Source: JAGPDF01 sp052035735 (GTDB lineage: Bacteria; Acidobacteriota; Thermoanaerobaculia; Multivoradales; JAGPDF01). Taken from it: a DNA stretch of 6,049 nucleotides. The position numbers and the translations under genes are program-made. How positions within the stretch are numbered: position 1 is the first letter of the stretch; each line of letters begins with the position of its first letter. The DNA lies in contig JBPOHI010000223.1 in the NCBI GenBank assembly GCA_052035735.1, forward strand, positions 1 to 6,049, written 5' to 3'. Below the pieces are notes generated by a model. That model had not been told where the DNA came from. It searched no databases and saw only the letters and a program-made list of their open reading frames with translations. Positions 5,191 to 6,049 of this stretch are shown piece by piece.

Positions 5191-6049
5191 CAGCAGAGAG
5201 GTTGCAGAAGATCCTGGCGCGAGCCGGCGTCGCCGCCCGAAGGAAAGCTGAAGACCTGATGCGCGAGGGGCGGGTGACCGTCAACGGGCGCGTCGCGGTC
5301 CTCGGCGAGAAGGCCGATCCGGCCGTCGACACCATCAAGGTCGACGACAAGCGCATCCAGTGCGCCACCGGACACCGCTACCTGTTGCTCAACAAGCCGC
5401 GCGGCTACCTGACCGCCGTCGAGGACGACAAGGGCAGGCCGACGGTCCTGCAGCTGGTGCCGCAGCACTGGCGCAAGGCCCTGATCCCGGTCGGCCGCCT
5501 CGACTATCAGACGGAAGGTCTGCTGCTGCTCACCGACGACGGCGAGTTCGCGCAGCGCATTTCGCATCCGCGCTACGGCTGTCACAAGACCTACGAAGTG
5601 AAGGTCAAGGGGACGCCGGAAGAGGCGCAGCTCGACCGGCTGCGCAAGGGCATCGTGCTCGAGGGGCGGCGCACCGCACCTTGCCGCATCACCTGGATGA
5701 AGAGCACCGGCAGCCGCGAAGAGGAGGGCGGGAACACCTGGTTCGCGGTCGAGCTGTCAGAGGGCCGCACGCGCCAGGTGCGCGAGATGTTCTTCCGCAT
5801 CGCTCACCCGGTGCAGAAGCTTCGCCGGGTGGCGATCGGCCCACTCAAGGACACCGAGTTGCCGGTCGGGGCGATCCGCGAGCTCTCGGAGCGCGAGCTG
5901 ATGACGTTGCGCAAGGCGACCGACAAGATCGTGGCCAAGCCGGCGCGGGTGCGGACTCCGCGCCGCGGCGCGGTCGAGCGCGACGAGCCGATCGTTCGTC
6001 CGGCGAGAACGGCGCGCGCCGAGGCCCCGGCGCGCACTGCCCGGCCAGC
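5187..6049 (+). CDS. rluB: RluB/RsuA-family rRNA pseudouridine synthase (3' end outside window)
   Basis: Converts a uridine of ribosomal RNA to pseudouridine; RluB of E. coli acts on 23S U2605. The frame is open from GTG 5187 to the window edge, giving 287 residues without a stop. An N-terminal S4 RNA-binding domain (RLQKILARAGVAARRKAEDL, 5-24; GRVTVNGRVAVLGEKAD, 28-44) is followed by the catalytic domain: YLLLNKPRGYLTA (65-77), GRLDYQTEGLLLLTDDGEF (103-121) with catalytic Asp106, HKTYEVKVKG (133-142), and SEGRTRQVREMF (191-202), then LRRVAIGPL (212-220). From about 250 the chain becomes an Arg/Ala/Pro-rich basic tail, likely disordered, continuing past the edge. Its place right after scpA-scpB matches the known scpA-scpB-rluB neighbourhood, e.g. 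in Bacillus, and favours RluB; RsuA, RluE or RluF specificity cannot be excluded from sequence. Family assignment is firm, substrate less so. Confidence 0.9.
   Translation, partial: MTAERLQKILARAGVAARRKAEDLMREGRVTVNGRVAVLGEKADPAVDTIKVDDKRIQCATGHRYLLLNKPRGYLTAVEDDKGRPTVLQLVPQHWRKALIPVGRLDYQTEGLLLLTDDGEFAQRISHPRYGCHKTYEVKVKGTPEEAQLDRLRKGIVLEGRRTAPCRITWMKSTGSREEEGGNTWFAVELSEGRTRQVREMFFRIAHPVQKLRRVAIGPLKDTELPVGAIRELSERELMTLRKATDKIVAKPARVRTPRRGAVERDEPIVRPARTARAEAPARTARP
6000..6044 (+). repeat. Six-residue repeat in the basic tail of the pseudouridine synthase
   Basis: PARTAR occurs at residues 272-277 (bases 6000-6017) and again at 281-286 (bases 6027-6044), separated by AEA. The codons differ between copies, so this is protein-level low complexity rather than a recent DNA duplication. 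The tail may carry more copies beyond the window. Confidence 0.5.

Noticed and set aside
1..6049. Mobile element, CRISPR array, phage, defence or toxin-antitoxin genes.
   Set aside because: No transposase, integrase, repeat-spacer pattern or small paired genes were seen; composition is uniform across the window.

Overview
The window is about 6 kb of GC-rich (roughly 70% by eye), densely coding bacterial chromosome. All seven genes lie on the + strand. Third codon positions are strongly G/C, and four of the six gene junctions are 4-base stop/start overlaps. Nothing in it looks mobile: no transposase, integrase, tRNA, rRNA, CRISPR array or plasmid gene was seen. Gene content and order suggest a GC-rich Gram-negative-type bacterium such as an acidobacterial or myxobacterial/deltaproteobacterial lineage. 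That is an inference from gene order and composition, not a firm assignment.

Layout. Positions 1-913 hold the 3' part of recG, the branch-migration helicase of replication-fork rescue. Twelve bases later comes a complete GT-B family 4 glycosyltransferase (926-2083). It is translationally coupled by an ATGA overlap to a small unrecognised membrane protein with four predicted helices (2080-2571). A 122-base gap (2572-2693) is the only real intergenic space; it contains a good extended -10 motif (TGG-TATACT) and a short hairpin. Then follows a tight run: trpS (2694-3713), scpA (3710-4501), scpB (4498-5190) and a RluB/RsuA-family pseudouridine synthase (5187 to the window end, 3' end missing). 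Each of these overlaps the next by 4 bases.

How the genes work together. ScpA (kleisin) and ScpB (winged-helix partner) form the SMC-ScpAB condensin that compacts and separates chromosomes. The linkage scpA-scpB-rluB is a long-known conserved neighbourhood, and trpS upstream is also seen in several phyla, so this run looks like a housekeeping operon joining translation (tRNA charging, rRNA modification) with chromosome segregation. The glycosyltransferase and membrane protein between recG and trpS are the accessory part of the window; their substrate and role cannot be read from sequence.

I did not find an undescribed system. The points most worth a second look are the orphan membrane protein coupled to the glycosyltransferase, the leader region of trpS, the variant class I signature of TrpS, and the low-complexity basic tail of the pseudouridine synthase.
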